From NCBI GenBank assembly GCA_021155965.1, contig JAJNBJ010000015.1, positions 50,830 to 114,829 on the forward strand: DNA of 64,000 bases, read 5' to 3'. Source of the stretch: Flavipsychrobacter sp. GTDB lineage: Bacteria > Bacteroidota > Bacteroidia > Chitinophagales > Chitinophagaceae. Shown here piece after piece: positions 27,134-36,198 of the stretch. The number at the start of each line of letters is the position of its first letter. The stretch's first letter is position 1. The notes beneath the pieces are model-generated. The model was not told the origin of the DNA, did no database searches, and saw nothing but the letters and a program-made list of their open reading frames with translations. The position numbers and the translations under genes were made by a program.

Positions 27134-27355
27134 ATGAATATATTGAACGTGCATCCGGCAGATAGTAACCAGGAAACAGCAATACGATTGTTCCTTGATG
27201 CGCTGCATGTGGATTATAAGACTAGTGAAAAGGATATGGATGAAACGGCCTATCTTTCGGCATCACCTGCCATGAAAGAGCGTTTAGACAGAGCCAAGGA
27301 GGAAGAAGAGAATGGTGGGGGGGTAAAAATATCACTGGATGATATATGGAAGTAG
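27134..27355 (+). CDS. Antitoxin of a YoeB-type toxin-antitoxin pair
   Basis: 73 residues; N-terminal MNILNVHPADSNQETAIRLF LDAL can form a DNA-binding/dimerisation part and the acidic C-terminus (SPAMKERLDRAKEEEENGGG, VKISLDDIWK) is typical of the toxin-wrapping tail of small antitoxins. It overlaps the toxin start by 10 bp. It should neutralise the toxin and repress the operon. The subfamily (YefM/RelB-like or other) is not certain from sequence alone. Confidence 0.85.
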   Translation: MNILNVHPADSNQETAIRLFLDALHVDYKTSEKDMDETAYLSASPAMKERLDRAKEEEENGGGVKISLDDIWK

Positions 27356-27609
27356 TATTTCTTTCCGGTGCTATTGACGATCTTGAATATTGGAAAAAGT
27401 CAGGTAATACAATTATCCTCAAAAGAATCCGACAGCTAATTGAAGCTATCCAGGAAGACCCATTTAACGGTATTGGCAAGCCTGAAAGGTTGAAACACAA
27501 CTGGGCTTCATGGTGGTCGAGGCGAATAAATGATGAGCATAGGATAGTTTATAAATGTGAACAAAATATTATTACCGTATATTCTTTGAGGTATCATTAC
27601 CAGAAATAA
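27346..27609 (+). CDS. yoeB: YoeB-family mRNA interferase toxin
   Basis: 87 residues, normal size for YoeB. The family core GKPERLKHNWASWWSRRIND then EHRIVYKC is present, with Glu47, Arg66, His84 and Tyr85 in the positions of the known catalytic Glu, Arg, His and Tyr; the C-terminus is LRYHYQK. It should cleave mRNA on the ribosome. Translationally coupled to the antitoxin. The pair is enclosed by copies of the ~80-bp repeat. Confidence 0.95.
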   Translation: MEVVFLSGAIDDLEYWKKSGNTIILKRIRQLIEAIQEDPFNGIGKPERLKHNWASWWSRRINDEHRIVYKCEQNIITVYSLRYHYQK

Positions 27610-27626
27610 TACTCATTTTATCCACT

Positions 27627-27694
27627 CATTTTGTGGATAACTTCCCCTCCCAGTCCCCCCTTAATTTTGTTATTTTGTAAGACGCTGACAGGAT
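27627..27694 (+). repeat. Third, partial copy of the ~80-bp repeat
   Basis: CATTTTGTGGATAACTTCCC and TTAATTTTGTTATTTTGTAA repeat the copies at 26893 and 27009, but the GTCTGAACTAGG part is degenerate (GACGCTGACAGGAT). It lies between yoeB and dnaE. Confidence 0.8.
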
Positions 27695-27705
27695 AGTGGT
27701 TTTCA

Positions 27706-30700
27706 ATGAAATTCTCCCATTTACATAATCATACACAGTATTCCCTGCTTGACGGGGCAAGTAATATTTCGAAGCTTTTTGATAAGGCACGTAAGGATGG
27801 CATGCCGGCTATGGCCATAACAGACCACGGCAATATGTTTGGCGCGTTCGACTTTGTGGCTGAGGCATGGAAAAAGAAAAAAGTAGTAGGCAAAACACCC
27901 GAGGGCAAGGATATTGAGGAGCCGGAGGTGAAGCCTATTGTGGGCTGCGAGTTCTACCTGGTGGAGAACAGGCATAAGCGCCAGTTCAGCAAAGATGATA
28001 AGGATGTGCGCTACCACCAGTTAATGCTGGCGAAGAATGAGATAGGGTATAAGAACCTGGTGAAGCTATGCTCGCTGGGGTATATAGAGGGGCTGTATGG
28101 CAAGTACCCGCGTATAGATAAAGAACTGGTACTGCAATACCACGAGGGGCTGATAGCCACTACCTGTTGCCTTGCGGCAGAGGTGCCACGGACGATACTC
28201 AGAAAGGGCGAGGCAGAGGCAGAGAAGGCATTCAAGTGGTGGCTGGACCTGTTTGGCGAGGACTATTATGTAGAGATGCAGCGGCACGATATACCCGACC
28301 AGGTGAAAGTGAACGAGGTGCTGCTGAAATTTGCGCAGAAGTATAATGTGCCCATAATAGCGAGTAATGACAGTCACTACGTGGACCAGCAGGATGCCAA
28401 TGCGCACGATATATTGTTGTGCATCAACACAGGCGCCAAGCAAAGCGACCCCAAGTATAAGGAGATGGGCGATGACGAGGTGCCGGTGAAGGATGCCCGC
28501 TTTGCTTTTTACAACGACAAGTTTTACTTCAAGACAGGGGAGGAGATGATCAACACCTTCTCTGACCTGCCTCAAGCTATTGAGAATACGAATGCGGTAA
28601 TAGAAAAGATAAAGCCGCTGAAGCTGGACAGGGACATCATGCTGCCGCACTATAAGGTGCCGCCAGAGTTCAACGATGATCAGAATGCTTATTTGGAGCA
28701 TTTGACATGGGAAGGTGCTAAGGAGCGGTATAAAGAGATAACGGCAGAGGTGGAAGAGCGGCTGAAATTTGAGCTGTTCACCATTAAGACCATGGGTTTT
28801 GCGGGTTACTTCCTTATTGTGAGCGACTTTATAAGGGAGGGGCGCAATATGGGGGTGTTCATAGGCCCGGGGCGTGGCAGTGCGGCGGGGTCGGCCGTTG
28901 CGTATTGTATCGGCATTACGAATATTGACCCCATAAAGTACAAGCTGCTGTTCGAAAGGTTCCTGAACCCGGACCGTAAGAGCATGCCCGATATTGATAC
29001 GGACTTTGACGATGTGGGCCGCCAGAAGGTGATAGACTACGTGGTGCAGAAATATGGCAAGAACCAGGTGGCACAAATAGTTACCTATGGCACTATGGCT
29101 GCCAAGAGCAGTATAAAAGATGTGGCGCGAGTGATGGACCTGCCGCTGAGCGATGCGAACGCCCTTGCCAAGCTGGTGCCTGAAAGGCCGGGTATTGTGC
29201 TGAAGCGATTGCTGCACGCAGAACTAAAGGGTGAGGGCAGCCTGGATCAGAAAGAAGGGCTGGGGCCTGATGAAATAGAAGCGGTTAATAAGCTGCGGGA
29301 GATATACAAGGAGGACTCTCTGCACGGCACTATACTGCACAGCGCAGAAAAGCTGGAAGGATCGGTAAGGAATACGGGTATACATGCTGCGGGCATCATC
29401 ATTGCCCCCGGCGACCTTACGGAAATGCTGCCGGTCTTCATGGTGAAGGATGTGGACTCGCTGATAACCCAGTATGAGGGTAATGTGATAGAGAACGCAG
29501 GCGTTATCAAGATGGACTTCCTAGGGTTGAAGACACTGACCATCATTAAGGATGCGCTGGCGCTGATAAAGAGGAATTACAATGTAGAGATAGATATAGA
29601 CAATATTCCGCTGGATGATGAGGAGACCTATGAGCTTTACCAGGCGGGTGATACCAATGGTACTTTCCAGTTTGAAAGTCCGGGAATGCAGAAGCATTTG
29701 CAGAACCTGAAGCCGGATAAATTTGATGACCTTATAGCCATGAACGCCTTGTACAGGCCGGGGCCTATAGAGTATATACCTAATTATATAAAACGTAAGC
29801 ATGGGCAGGAGCCTATAACTTACGATCTGCCGGCGATGGAAGAGTACCTGGGCGACACCTATGGTATCACGGTGTACCAGGAGCAGGTGATGCTGCTATC
29901 GCAGAGCCTTGCAGGGTTTACCAAGGGCGATGCGGATGTATTGCGTAAGGCAATGGGTAAGAAGCAGAAGGCGGTGCTGGATAAAATGAAGGGGCAGTTT
30001 GTTGAGGGGGCTAAACAAAAAGGGCACCCTGAAGACAAGCTGCAGAAGATATGGACCGACTGGGAAGCATTTGCGCAATATGCATTCAATAAGTCGCACT
30101 CTACTTGTTATGCGCTGGTTGCCTATCAGACAGCTTACCTGAAAGCGCATTACCCGGCGGAGTTTATGGCGGCTGTGCTGAATAACCAGGGTGCCATAGA
30201 GAAGATAAAGTTCTACATGGAGGAGTGCCAGCGTATGGGGCTGCAGGTGCTTGGTCCGGATGTGAATGAAAGTTTGAAGGGCTTTGCGGTGGCGAAAGAG
30301 AATGTGGTGCGCTTTGGTATGAACGCTATTAAAGGGGTGGGCGAGGCTGCCGTGGAGGATATTATTGCAGAGCGGGAGGCCAATGGGCCATACCTTACCG
30401 TATATGATTTTATCAAGCGCGTGAACCAGCGTACGGTGAATAAAAAATCGATGGAAAGCCTGGTGTTGGCGGGGGCGCTGGATTGTTTCCCGCAAATGCA
30501 CAGGGCGCAATATTTTTATGCACCACCTACTGACCCTATTACCGGGTTGGAGCGGCTGGTGCGGTTTGGTAACCAGTTCCAGGCAAGTTCATCGATGGCT
30601 ACTAATAGTTTATTTGGTGAGTCAACGATGCCCGAGGTGAAACCACCTGCTATACCAGAGTGCGATAAGTGGGGACTGCCGGAGTTGCTGGACAGGGAGA

Positions 30701-31314
30701 AGGAGGTTGTGGGCATTTACCTGAGCGCGCACCCGCTGGATGGTTTCAAGTTCGAGATGGACAATTATGGGATGACGCCTGTGAGTGAAATGGAGGCGAA
30801 CAGGGGCAGGAACATACGCATAGCAGGCTTTGTGACCGATGTGGTGCATGCTACCACCAAGAAGGGCAGCAAGTTCGGCAAGATGTTCGTTAATGATTAT
30901 TCAGGGCATACGGAGATAGTACTGTGGGAGAAGAACTACGTGCAGTATGGCAATTACCTGGTGAACGGGCAAAAACTGATGATACAGGGTGTGTATGACG
31001 AGCACAGGTTCAGGCCGGGAGTGATGGAGTTCCAGATACAGAATATGATGCTGCTGGACGAAGTAAGGAAGAAGCTGACCAAGAAGCTGCACCTGTCCAT
31101 ACCGCTGCATAAGATCGATGACATTTTCGTTGATTTTATGGAGCAGAACCTGAAGAAGCATCCCGGCAATACGGAACTCGTGCTGCATATAGCCAGCTGG
31201 GATGGGATGGAAGCGAAGTTAAAATCGCAGGCTAAGAAGATAGAAGTGAATGATGAACTGGTGCGCTACATAACAGACCATGAAGAGATCAAATATTCTC
31301 TTGAAAAGACATAA
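27706..31314 (+). CDS. dnaE: DNA polymerase III alpha subunit
   Basis: 1202 residues, replicative polymerase. The N-terminal PHP domain starts FSHLHNHTQYSLLDGASN. The polymerase active site includes GRGSAAGSAVAYCIGITN and the Asp-rich PDIDTDFDD near residue 430. EYLGDTYGITVYQEQVMLL, FAQYAFNKSHSTCYALVAYQ and a C-terminal OB-fold (IRIAGFVTDVVHATTKKGSK) complete the DnaE order. Length fits DnaE1 of Bacteroidota. Only 96 bp, filled by a repeat copy, separate it from yoeB. Confidence 0.98.
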   Translation: MKFSHLHNHTQYSLLDGASNISKLFDKARKDGMPAMAITDHGNMFGAFDFVAEAWKKKKVVGKTPEGKDIEEPEVKPIVGCEFYLVENRHKRQFSKDDKDVRYHQLMLAKNEIGYKNLVKLCSLGYIEGLYGKYPRIDKELVLQYHEGLIATTCCLAAEVPRTILRKGEAEAEKAFKWWLDLFGEDYYVEMQRHDIPDQVKVNEVLLKFAQKYNVPIIASNDSHYVDQQDANAHDILLCINTGAKQSDPKYKEMGDDEVPVKDARFAFYNDKFYFKTGEEMINTFSDLPQAIENTNAVIEKIKPLKLDRDIMLPHYKVPPEFNDDQNAYLEHLTWEGAKERYKEITAEVEERLKFELFTIKTMGFAGYFLIVSDFIREGRNMGVFIGPGRGSAAGSAVAYCIGITNIDPIKYKLLFERFLNPDRKSMPDIDTDFDDVGRQKVIDYVVQKYGKNQVAQIVTYGTMAAKSSIKDVARVMDLPLSDANALAKLVPERPGIVLKRLLHAELKGEGSLDQKEGLGPDEIEAVNKLREIYKEDSLHGTILHSAEKLEGSVRNTGIHAAGIIIAPGDLTEMLPVFMVKDVDSLITQYEGNVIENAGVIKMDFLGLKTLTIIKDALALIKRNYNVEIDIDNIPLDDEETYELYQAGDTNGTFQFESPGMQKHLQNLKPDKFDDLIAMNALYRPGPIEYIPNYIKRKHGQEPITYDLPAMEEYLGDTYGITVYQEQVMLLSQSLAGFTKGDADVLRKAMGKKQKAVLDKMKGQFVEGAKQKGHPEDKLQKIWTDWEAFAQYAFNKSHSTCYALVAYQTAYLKAHYPAEFMAAVLNNQGAIEKIKFYMEECQRMGLQVLGPDVNESLKGFAVAKENVVRFGMNAIKGVGEAAVEDIIAEREANGPYLTVYDFIKRVNQRTVNKKSMESLVLAGALDCFPQMHRAQYFYAPPTDPITGLERLVRFGNQFQASSSMATNSLFGESTMPEVKPPAIPECDKWGLPELLDREKEVVGIYLSAHPLDGFKFEMDNYGMTPVSEMEANRGRNIRIAGFVTDVVHATTKKGSKFGKMFVNDYSGHTEIVLWEKNYVQYGNYLVNGQKLMIQGVYDEHRFRPGVMEFQIQNMMLLDEVRKKLTKKLHLSIPLHKIDDIFVDFMEQNLKKHPGNTELVLHIASWDGMEAKLKSQAKKIEVNDELVRYITDHEEIKYSLEKT

Positions 31315-31354
31315 TATAACCGTTTAATTATATCTTGTACAAAAAATAACTGTT

Positions 31355-31798
31355 ATGAAACAAATACGTTTAGCATTTATCAGCATATTGCTGTTTTGCG
31401 CTTCAGCCGTAAGCGCCGAAGATTATACAGGCACATGGGCAGGCTACCTTACCGCAAGATCAGAAGGTAAGGAAATAAAAATGAAGTGTGCCATAACCCT
31501 CAACAAAAGCGGTAGCCCTGATAAGTACAAAGGTGAGTGCAAACTGACCATTGAGATGAATGGCCAAACGTATGGTATCCAGACAAAAGTAGTGGCTTCC
31601 GGTTCGGGTAGCCAGTTAATATTCGCTGACCAGGAGACCATAAAAATGATAGGGCCGGATCAAAATGCGAAATGGTGTATAAAATCGGGAACATTGAGGT
31701 TAAGCACGAGTGGGTCTAAGCCTACGCTGGTGGGAGATGTAACCGGTTCGGGACAAAGTAATTGCCTTCCGGCAAAAGCAAGCCTCACAAAGGTGTGA
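31355..31798 (+). CDS. Small secreted protein, unknown function
   Basis: 147 residues: MKQIRLAFISILLFCASAVS then AEDYTGTW, a signal peptide. The mature domain YTGTWAGYLTARSEGKEIKM, KCAITLNKSGSPDKYKGECK, VTGSGQSNCLP looks like a small beta-barrel (lipocalin-like) with a Cys pair. It lies 40 bp after dnaE and may be cotranscribed. No family recognised. Confidence 0.7.
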   Translation: MKQIRLAFISILLFCASAVSAEDYTGTWAGYLTARSEGKEIKMKCAITLNKSGSPDKYKGECKLTIEMNGQTYGIQTKVVASGSGSQLIFADQETIKMIGPDQNAKWCIKSGTLRLSTSGSKPTLVGDVTGSGQSNCLPAKASLTKV

Positions 31799-31874
31799 TA
31801 AACAATGAAATGTGAAGGATAATATAAAATGTGAGGATTATGTGGATAGGTTATGAATGTATTTAAGTTCTCTA

Positions 31875-31905
31875 TTTCGGGTGAATGTTTATTGAGTTAA
31901 CTTTG
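31875..31905 (+). promoter_or_regulatory. Bacteroidota-type promoter of trxA
   Basis: -33 element TTTC (31875-31878), 19 bp, then -7 element TAACTTTG (31898-31905), close to TTTG-N19-TAnnTTTG. The trxA ATG follows 30 bp later. Confidence 0.65.
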
Positions 31906-31935
31906 TCTTCCCTTTAAAAACAAAAAATATTAAAA

Positions 31936-32259
31936 ATGGCAGCAGTATATACTGATTCGAATTTCGATACCGAAGTGCTAAAGGCAGACAAATTAACTGT
32001 AATTGACTTCTGGGCACCCTGGTGTGGCCCTTGCCTGGCACTAGGCCCAACTATCGATGCGCTTTCTAAAGAATATGAAGGCAAAGTGAATGTTGGTAAA
32101 TGCAATGTGGATGAAAATCCAAATCTTTCTATCAACTATGGTGTTACCAGCATACCCTGTGTACTGTTCATCAGGAACGGACAGGTGGTAGATAAGCAGG
32201 TAGGAGCTGCGCCTAAGAATGTATTTGATAAAAAGATACAGAAGCTGCTGGCAGCTTAG
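31936..32259 (+). CDS. trxA: Thioredoxin
   Basis: 107 residues with the redox motif WCGPC (Cys30 and Cys33) in [19 protein letters not shown], the cis-Pro loop [15 protein letters not shown] and the terminal helix KIQKLLAA. A cytoplasmic protein-disulfide reductant. Followed by a rho-independent terminator. Confidence 0.97.
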   Translation: MAAVYTDSNFDTEVLKADKLTVIDFWAPWCGPCLALGPTIDALSKEYEGKVNVGKCNVDENPNLSINYGVTSIPCVLFIRNGQVVDKQVGAAPKNVFDKKIQKLLAA

Positions 32260-32280
32260 TACCGGCTGTAATCATATTTT

Positions 32281-32311
32281 AAGCCGTTCCGTTTGGGACG
32301 GCTTTGTTTTT
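32281..32311 (+). terminator. Terminator after trxA
   Basis: Stem AAGCCGTTCC/GGGACGGCTT with GTTT loop, then TTGTTTTT. Confidence 0.8.
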
Positions 32312-32375
32312 GGCATAATTGTTGCGCAATAAGATGGACAATATCACGTTTGTAGTATATCCTAAAACACTTTTT

Positions 32376-32846
32376 ATGAGAACTATTGCCGCTTTTTTGC
32401 TCATTTTGGTCGCATTTTCTTCATGCCGCAAAAGCACCGCAAGCAGTTCGCCGGACCTCAGTAAAGACTATATGATAGTAGGTGCCCGGGGGACCTTTGC
32501 AGGCAACTATGCTACGAGGGACTATTATCTAATCAGCAACGGGCAATTATGGAAGGCCGCAGTAGACGGGATATACGTTTCGGGAGACATAAGTAAACTT
32601 GACTTCAACACTGTAATGCCTGCCACAACATATCAGCAAGTAAAAGACTTGTCCAATACTATTCCCGCTGAGTTGACTGATACGACTTATGCGAGGATCG
32701 GAGTGTTTTGGGCTGATGCGGGCTGGAGAGAAGTAAAGATGTCTAAAAATGGCAAGGTATATGAGTGGTATTTTGGACAAGATATAAGCACCGCCAGCCC
32801 TGCTGTTCGTGAATTCGTTGATAAGGTAGAAGTACTTTATAGATAA
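32376..32846 (+). CDS. Lipoprotein, paralog of the next gene
   Basis: 156 residues from the ATG at 32376 (MRTIAAFLLILVAFSSCRKS), with lipobox AFSSC. The mature part KDYMIVGARGTFAGNYATRD, VKDLSNTIPAELTD, EWYFGQDISTASPAVREFVD aligns end to end with the following gene's product, so the two are a tandem duplication. Function unknown; anchored in the envelope. Confidence 0.8.
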   Translation: MRTIAAFLLILVAFSSCRKSTASSSPDLSKDYMIVGARGTFAGNYATRDYYLISNGQLWKAAVDGIYVSGDISKLDFNTVMPATTYQQVKDLSNTIPAELTDTTYARIGVFWADAGWREVKMSKNGKVYEWYFGQDISTASPAVREFVDKVEVLYR

Positions 32847-32858
32847 TAATACATTGGT

Positions 32859-33332
32859 ATGAAAAATACATTAATTGCATTAGTTACGCTGGTTCTGGCC
32901 GGTAGTTTTGTGGCATGCACCCATAAGCCCCGAACATACAATGTAGCTGCTGATTATATGGTAATAGGACCGGGTGGGGGCTTCAGGCCGCCGATGGGTA
33001 CCTATTATTATTTAACCGGAAGCCAGCTATTGGCCGATACGAATGTGAACTTAAACTTCCCACCGGCTAATGTAAGTGGCTTTCATTTCACCTACACGCC
33101 GTCGATCAGTAAGTATGATGCTGTCAAAAACGTACTTAAAGAAGTACCATCAGAGCTTTTAAATGCCAATCACTCGGAAATAGGTATCGATATGCAACCA
33201 GTTGACGGCGGCTACACGATAATCAGGGCAAAGATCGCCGGTACAGATTACGACTGGAAATTTCATGATAACCTGGGTAATGCTTCGGATGATGTGAAGC
33301 AATTTATGGATAAGGTCAGAGTGGTTTTTTAA
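32859..33332 (+). CDS. Lipoprotein, tandem paralog
   Basis: 157 residues, MKNTLIALVTLVLAGSFVAC with lipobox FVAC. Shares ADYMVIGPGG, VKNVLKEVPSELL and DWKFHDNLGNASDDVKQFMD with the upstream gene. Starts 12 bp after its stop, so one transcript. Its end overlaps the convergent acyltransferase gene by 17 bp. Function unknown. Confidence 0.8.
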   Translation: MKNTLIALVTLVLAGSFVACTHKPRTYNVAADYMVIGPGGGFRPPMGTYYYLTGSQLLADTNVNLNFPPANVSGFHFTYTPSISKYDAVKNVLKEVPSELLNANHSEIGIDMQPVDGGYTIIRAKIAGTDYDWKFHDNLGNASDDVKQFMDKVRVVF

Positions 33333-34389
33333 CAGGTATCCTGTGCTTGTTTAAAAGTGAAGTTTTGATCTTTTTTCTTAATGGCTCATCAATTAAGAAT
33401 GTGTTGAGTGTGGCTATAGCGATAACTATTGTTATGGCAATAATGCATGTAACAAAATAAGACAGGTGCAGCACTCCATTAAAATAGGGGATAATAAAAC
33501 GTATGATAATATACTGATGAAACAGGTAGAGTGCATATGATATCCTGCCGAGGAACAAAGTAACCCCATTAACGATAAAGCCGAGCTTGCCATTTACAAA
33601 GAGAATGAACAAGAAGAAAAAAACTGCAAGGGTAGCATTATACTCTCCCGGCACCATATTGAACATTTCTATGTGCCTGCTCTCATGCTCAAATGTCTGC
33701 ATTACAAAACACAATGCTATCAGTAGGTAATTGCTTATGCCTTTTTTGCCATCGTATATTTGGTAGAACAGGATGCCTGCGAGAAATAATGGAATGAAAT
33801 GGGGTAGCAGAAGGCTGGCTTCTATCTGATATATGTTACCCACAATTCCGGTGCGCGGCAGATAGTGTAATAAGAGCTGCATTATGAGTTCGACCAAAGC
33901 TATCACGAATAATACCGGGACAGTGCGATGCAGCAGTTTAAGTTTATATAGCAGAAACATCAGTGCATAAAAAACCAGTTCAACTGCCAGCGACCAATAA
34001 GGGCCATCAAGGTCATTAATGCCCACGATGCGTTGAAGCATGGTTAAGCCAACTGCGTAGTCTATGAACAGGCCATCGGGCAGGGGTTTCTGGTAGTTTA
34101 TATGGTAGTCAATTACTATCAGCAACAATGTCAGGGTAAGGCATGCCCAATAAACCGGGTAGAGCCTTGCAAATCGTTTGATGACGAACTCTTTGCCTGT
34201 TTTTACATAGTTAAGCGTCATAAAAATGACAAAGCCGCTTAACATAAAAAACAGATCGACACCTATGCCCCCATACTTGAAAGTATACTCTTCATGAAAT
34301 AAGGTGCAGTGGCATACTACAACCATTATGGCAGCGATGCCCCTCAAAGCATCCAGTTCGTTTAGCCGCTTATTTTCATGTAATTGCAT
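33316..34389 (-). CDS. Acyltransferase 3 family membrane protein
   Basis: 357 residues from the ATG at 34389 (MQLHENKRLNELDALRGIAA). The family N-terminal helix ELDALRGIAAIMVVVCH carries the catalytic-type His; GGIGVDLFFMLSGFVIF is the second conserved block; about ten membrane helices follow. Such enzymes O-acetylate or otherwise acylate surface polysaccharides or lipids. No polysaccharide cluster is next to it, so the substrate is unknown. Confidence 0.9.
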   Translation of the reverse strand: MQLHENKRLNELDALRGIAAIMVVVCHCTLFHEEYTFKYGGIGVDLFFMLSGFVIFMTLNYVKTGKEFVIKRFARLYPVYWACLTLTLLLIVIDYHINYQKPLPDGLFIDYAVGLTMLQRIVGINDLDGPYWSLAVELVFYALMFLLYKLKLLHRTVPVLFVIALVELIMQLLLHYLPRTGIVGNIYQIEASLLLPHFIPLFLAGILFYQIYDGKKGISNYLLIALCFVMQTFEHESRHIEMFNMVPGEYNATLAVFFFLFILFVNGKLGFIVNGVTLFLGRISYALYLFHQYIIIRFIIPYFNGVLHLSYFVTCIIAITIVIAIATLNTFLIDEPLRKKIKTSLLNKHRIPVKKPL

Positions 34390-34503
34390 AAAATGGCTAA
34401 GATATATTGAATTAACCAAAAGCATAAACATTACAATTAACGTATTGAGTTTACTGATTTTCAGGCTGAAAATTGTATCTTGCTACCCTATTTCAAACTT
34501 AAG

Positions 34504-35601
34504 ATGATAGCACTACCGGAAATTACCGATCCGATAAGTGTGTCAAAGCCGAAGAATGCTATTGACCGCTTTTTTGTTTCGCTGATACGTGACGAAAGAG
34601 ACCTGCCATTTATCCACCTTACTTTAAAGATCACTTTTTCGCTGCTTCCGTTGGCGGCGTTATTATATGTGCCAGGTTTGCCGGGGTGGCTTTGGTGGAT
34701 AGCTGCTATAGCTTACCAATATATCAATAACGTGGTGTTTAAAGGCCCATATGGCCTTATGATGCACTGCACCAGCCACAGGGCCTGGTTCAAGCAGAAA
34801 TACCAGATTTTTAACCATTTTCTGCCATGGATAATAGGCCCCTTCTTCGGGCAGTCGCCGGAGACCTATTATACGCACCATGTGGGCATGCACCATCCGG
34901 AGAATAATATGCCGGATGATGAAAGCTCGACGATGAAATTCCAGCGTGATTCTATTAAGGATTTTGGTATCTACCTTGGTACCTTCCTGTTCGCAGGTAT
35001 TTATCATTTATGCAGCTATTTTGTTCGTAAACGCCGTAAGCGTTTATTGTTCAGGTCGGTGAGGGGAGAACTTTTGTTCATTGCCATGTGTATAGCCCTG
35101 TGTTTTGTGAACGCGCCAGCTACAGTGGCAGTCTTTATCCTGCCGTTTTTTACCTTCCGTATCATTGCCATGACGGGCAACTGGGCACAACATTCTTTTA
35201 TTGTCGCTTCAGACCCGGAAAACGCCTATAAGAACAGTGTTACCTGCATCAATACCAAGTATAATGTAAAGTGCTGGAATGATGGTTATCACATCAGTCA
35301 CCATATAGACCCTACCATGCACTGGACAGAACACCCGGTATATTTTAAGAAGACTTTACAGGAGTACATTGACAATGATGCCATTGTTTTCCATCATATC
35401 CATTTCCTGCATGTGTTTGTTTACCTGATGCGTCACAGGTATGACCTGCTGGCTAAATATTTTGTAAACATTGGTGGCCGCTTTAAGTCAGACGAGGAAA
35501 TAATAGCTTTTTTAAAGGAGCGTACTCAAAAGATAGACGTGTCTCCTTACTTTATTAACGGGCGCTATACAGTGCCTGCTGAAATGGCGAAGGTAGCTTA
35601 A
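34504..35601 (+). CDS. Fatty acid desaturase/hydroxylase-like di-iron membrane enzyme
   Basis: 365 residues from the ATG at 34504. The three His boxes of the FA_desaturase fold are visible: HCTSHRAW, HHVGMHHPENN and NDGYHISHHIDPTMHW, with further His in FHHIHFLH. Hydrophobic hairpins lie between them. It should use oxygen to insert a double bond or hydroxyl into an acyl chain; the exact chain position is unknown. Divergent from the acyltransferase gene, sharing a 114-bp promoter region. The stop overlaps the convergent lipoprotein gene by 4 bp. Confidence 0.85.
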   Translation: MIALPEITDPISVSKPKNAIDRFFVSLIRDERDLPFIHLTLKITFSLLPLAALLYVPGLPGWLWWIAAIAYQYINNVVFKGPYGLMMHCTSHRAWFKQKYQIFNHFLPWIIGPFFGQSPETYYTHHVGMHHPENNMPDDESSTMKFQRDSIKDFGIYLGTFLFAGIYHLCSYFVRKRRKRLLFRSVRGELLFIAMCIALCFVNAPATVAVFILPFFTFRIIAMTGNWAQHSFIVASDPENAYKNSVTCINTKYNVKCWNDGYHISHHIDPTMHWTEHPVYFKKTLQEYIDNDAIVFHHIHFLHVFVYLMRHRYDLLAKYFVNIGGRFKSDEEIIAFLKERTQKIDVSPYFINGRYTVPAEMAKVA

Positions 35602-36155
35602 TGCATACAACCCATATATACAGTTGTTTGCAATGAAAATGCATTTTTTGAGTATTTCTTGAGTTGTATCAATGCAGCATTTGCATTACTTTCGGTGTCA
35701 TAAATTCCATACACTAACGCTATGTTTTTTTCTGTGGAAAAGTCGCTGTATTGCCTGTAGTATTCTAAGCTGAAGCTCTCGGAGGTATACCTGCGGGGAA
35801 AATACGTGCCACGGTACATTTCATCTTCGTCATTTTCAGATAGTACTATTTCTTTTTTTTCTGTGTTATAGTACCTGTTCATGGTATCTATTGCAGTATG
35901 AAGGGTATTGTGCAAGCTAAACATAAACGAACGCAGGTAATAGTAATCCTGGTTAGTATCAGCTACTACTATGTAGACAATCGACATTTGGCTGTTAGCA
36001 GATTCGGCATCGAAGGTATCAGTGGAGTCTTCTATCAGCGTGAGTACATTACTTGTGATCGTAGTGGCTGTTTTTCCTTGTTTTATGGTTTGGCCTGAAT
36101 TGCAGGATACCAGCAAGATGAAAGTGAGAATGGTAAAGCAAAAGTTAAACGGCAT
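35598..36155 (-). CDS. Lipoprotein, unknown function
   Basis: 185 residues, MPFNFCFTILTFILLVSCNS with lipobox LVSC. Body contains DYYYLRSFMFSLHNTLHTAI and ALVYGIYDTESNANAALIQL; no family recognised. Same strand as the secreted protein gene upstream (36199), 43 bp apart. Confidence 0.7.
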   Translation of the reverse strand: MPFNFCFTILTFILLVSCNSGQTIKQGKTATTITSNVLTLIEDSTDTFDAESANSQMSIVYIVVADTNQDYYYLRSFMFSLHNTLHTAIDTMNRYYNTEKKEIVLSENDEDEMYRGTYFPRRYTSESFSLEYYRQYSDFSTEKNIALVYGIYDTESNANAALIQLKKYSKNAFSLQTTVYMGCMH

Positions 36156-36198
36156 CTGTACTGGAATTGATTCAAATGTAGCTGTTTTCGGGATAAAT

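Noticed and set aside
27721..31188. Several long minus-strand frames across dnaE
   Set aside because: Antisense shadows of a strongly conserved gene.
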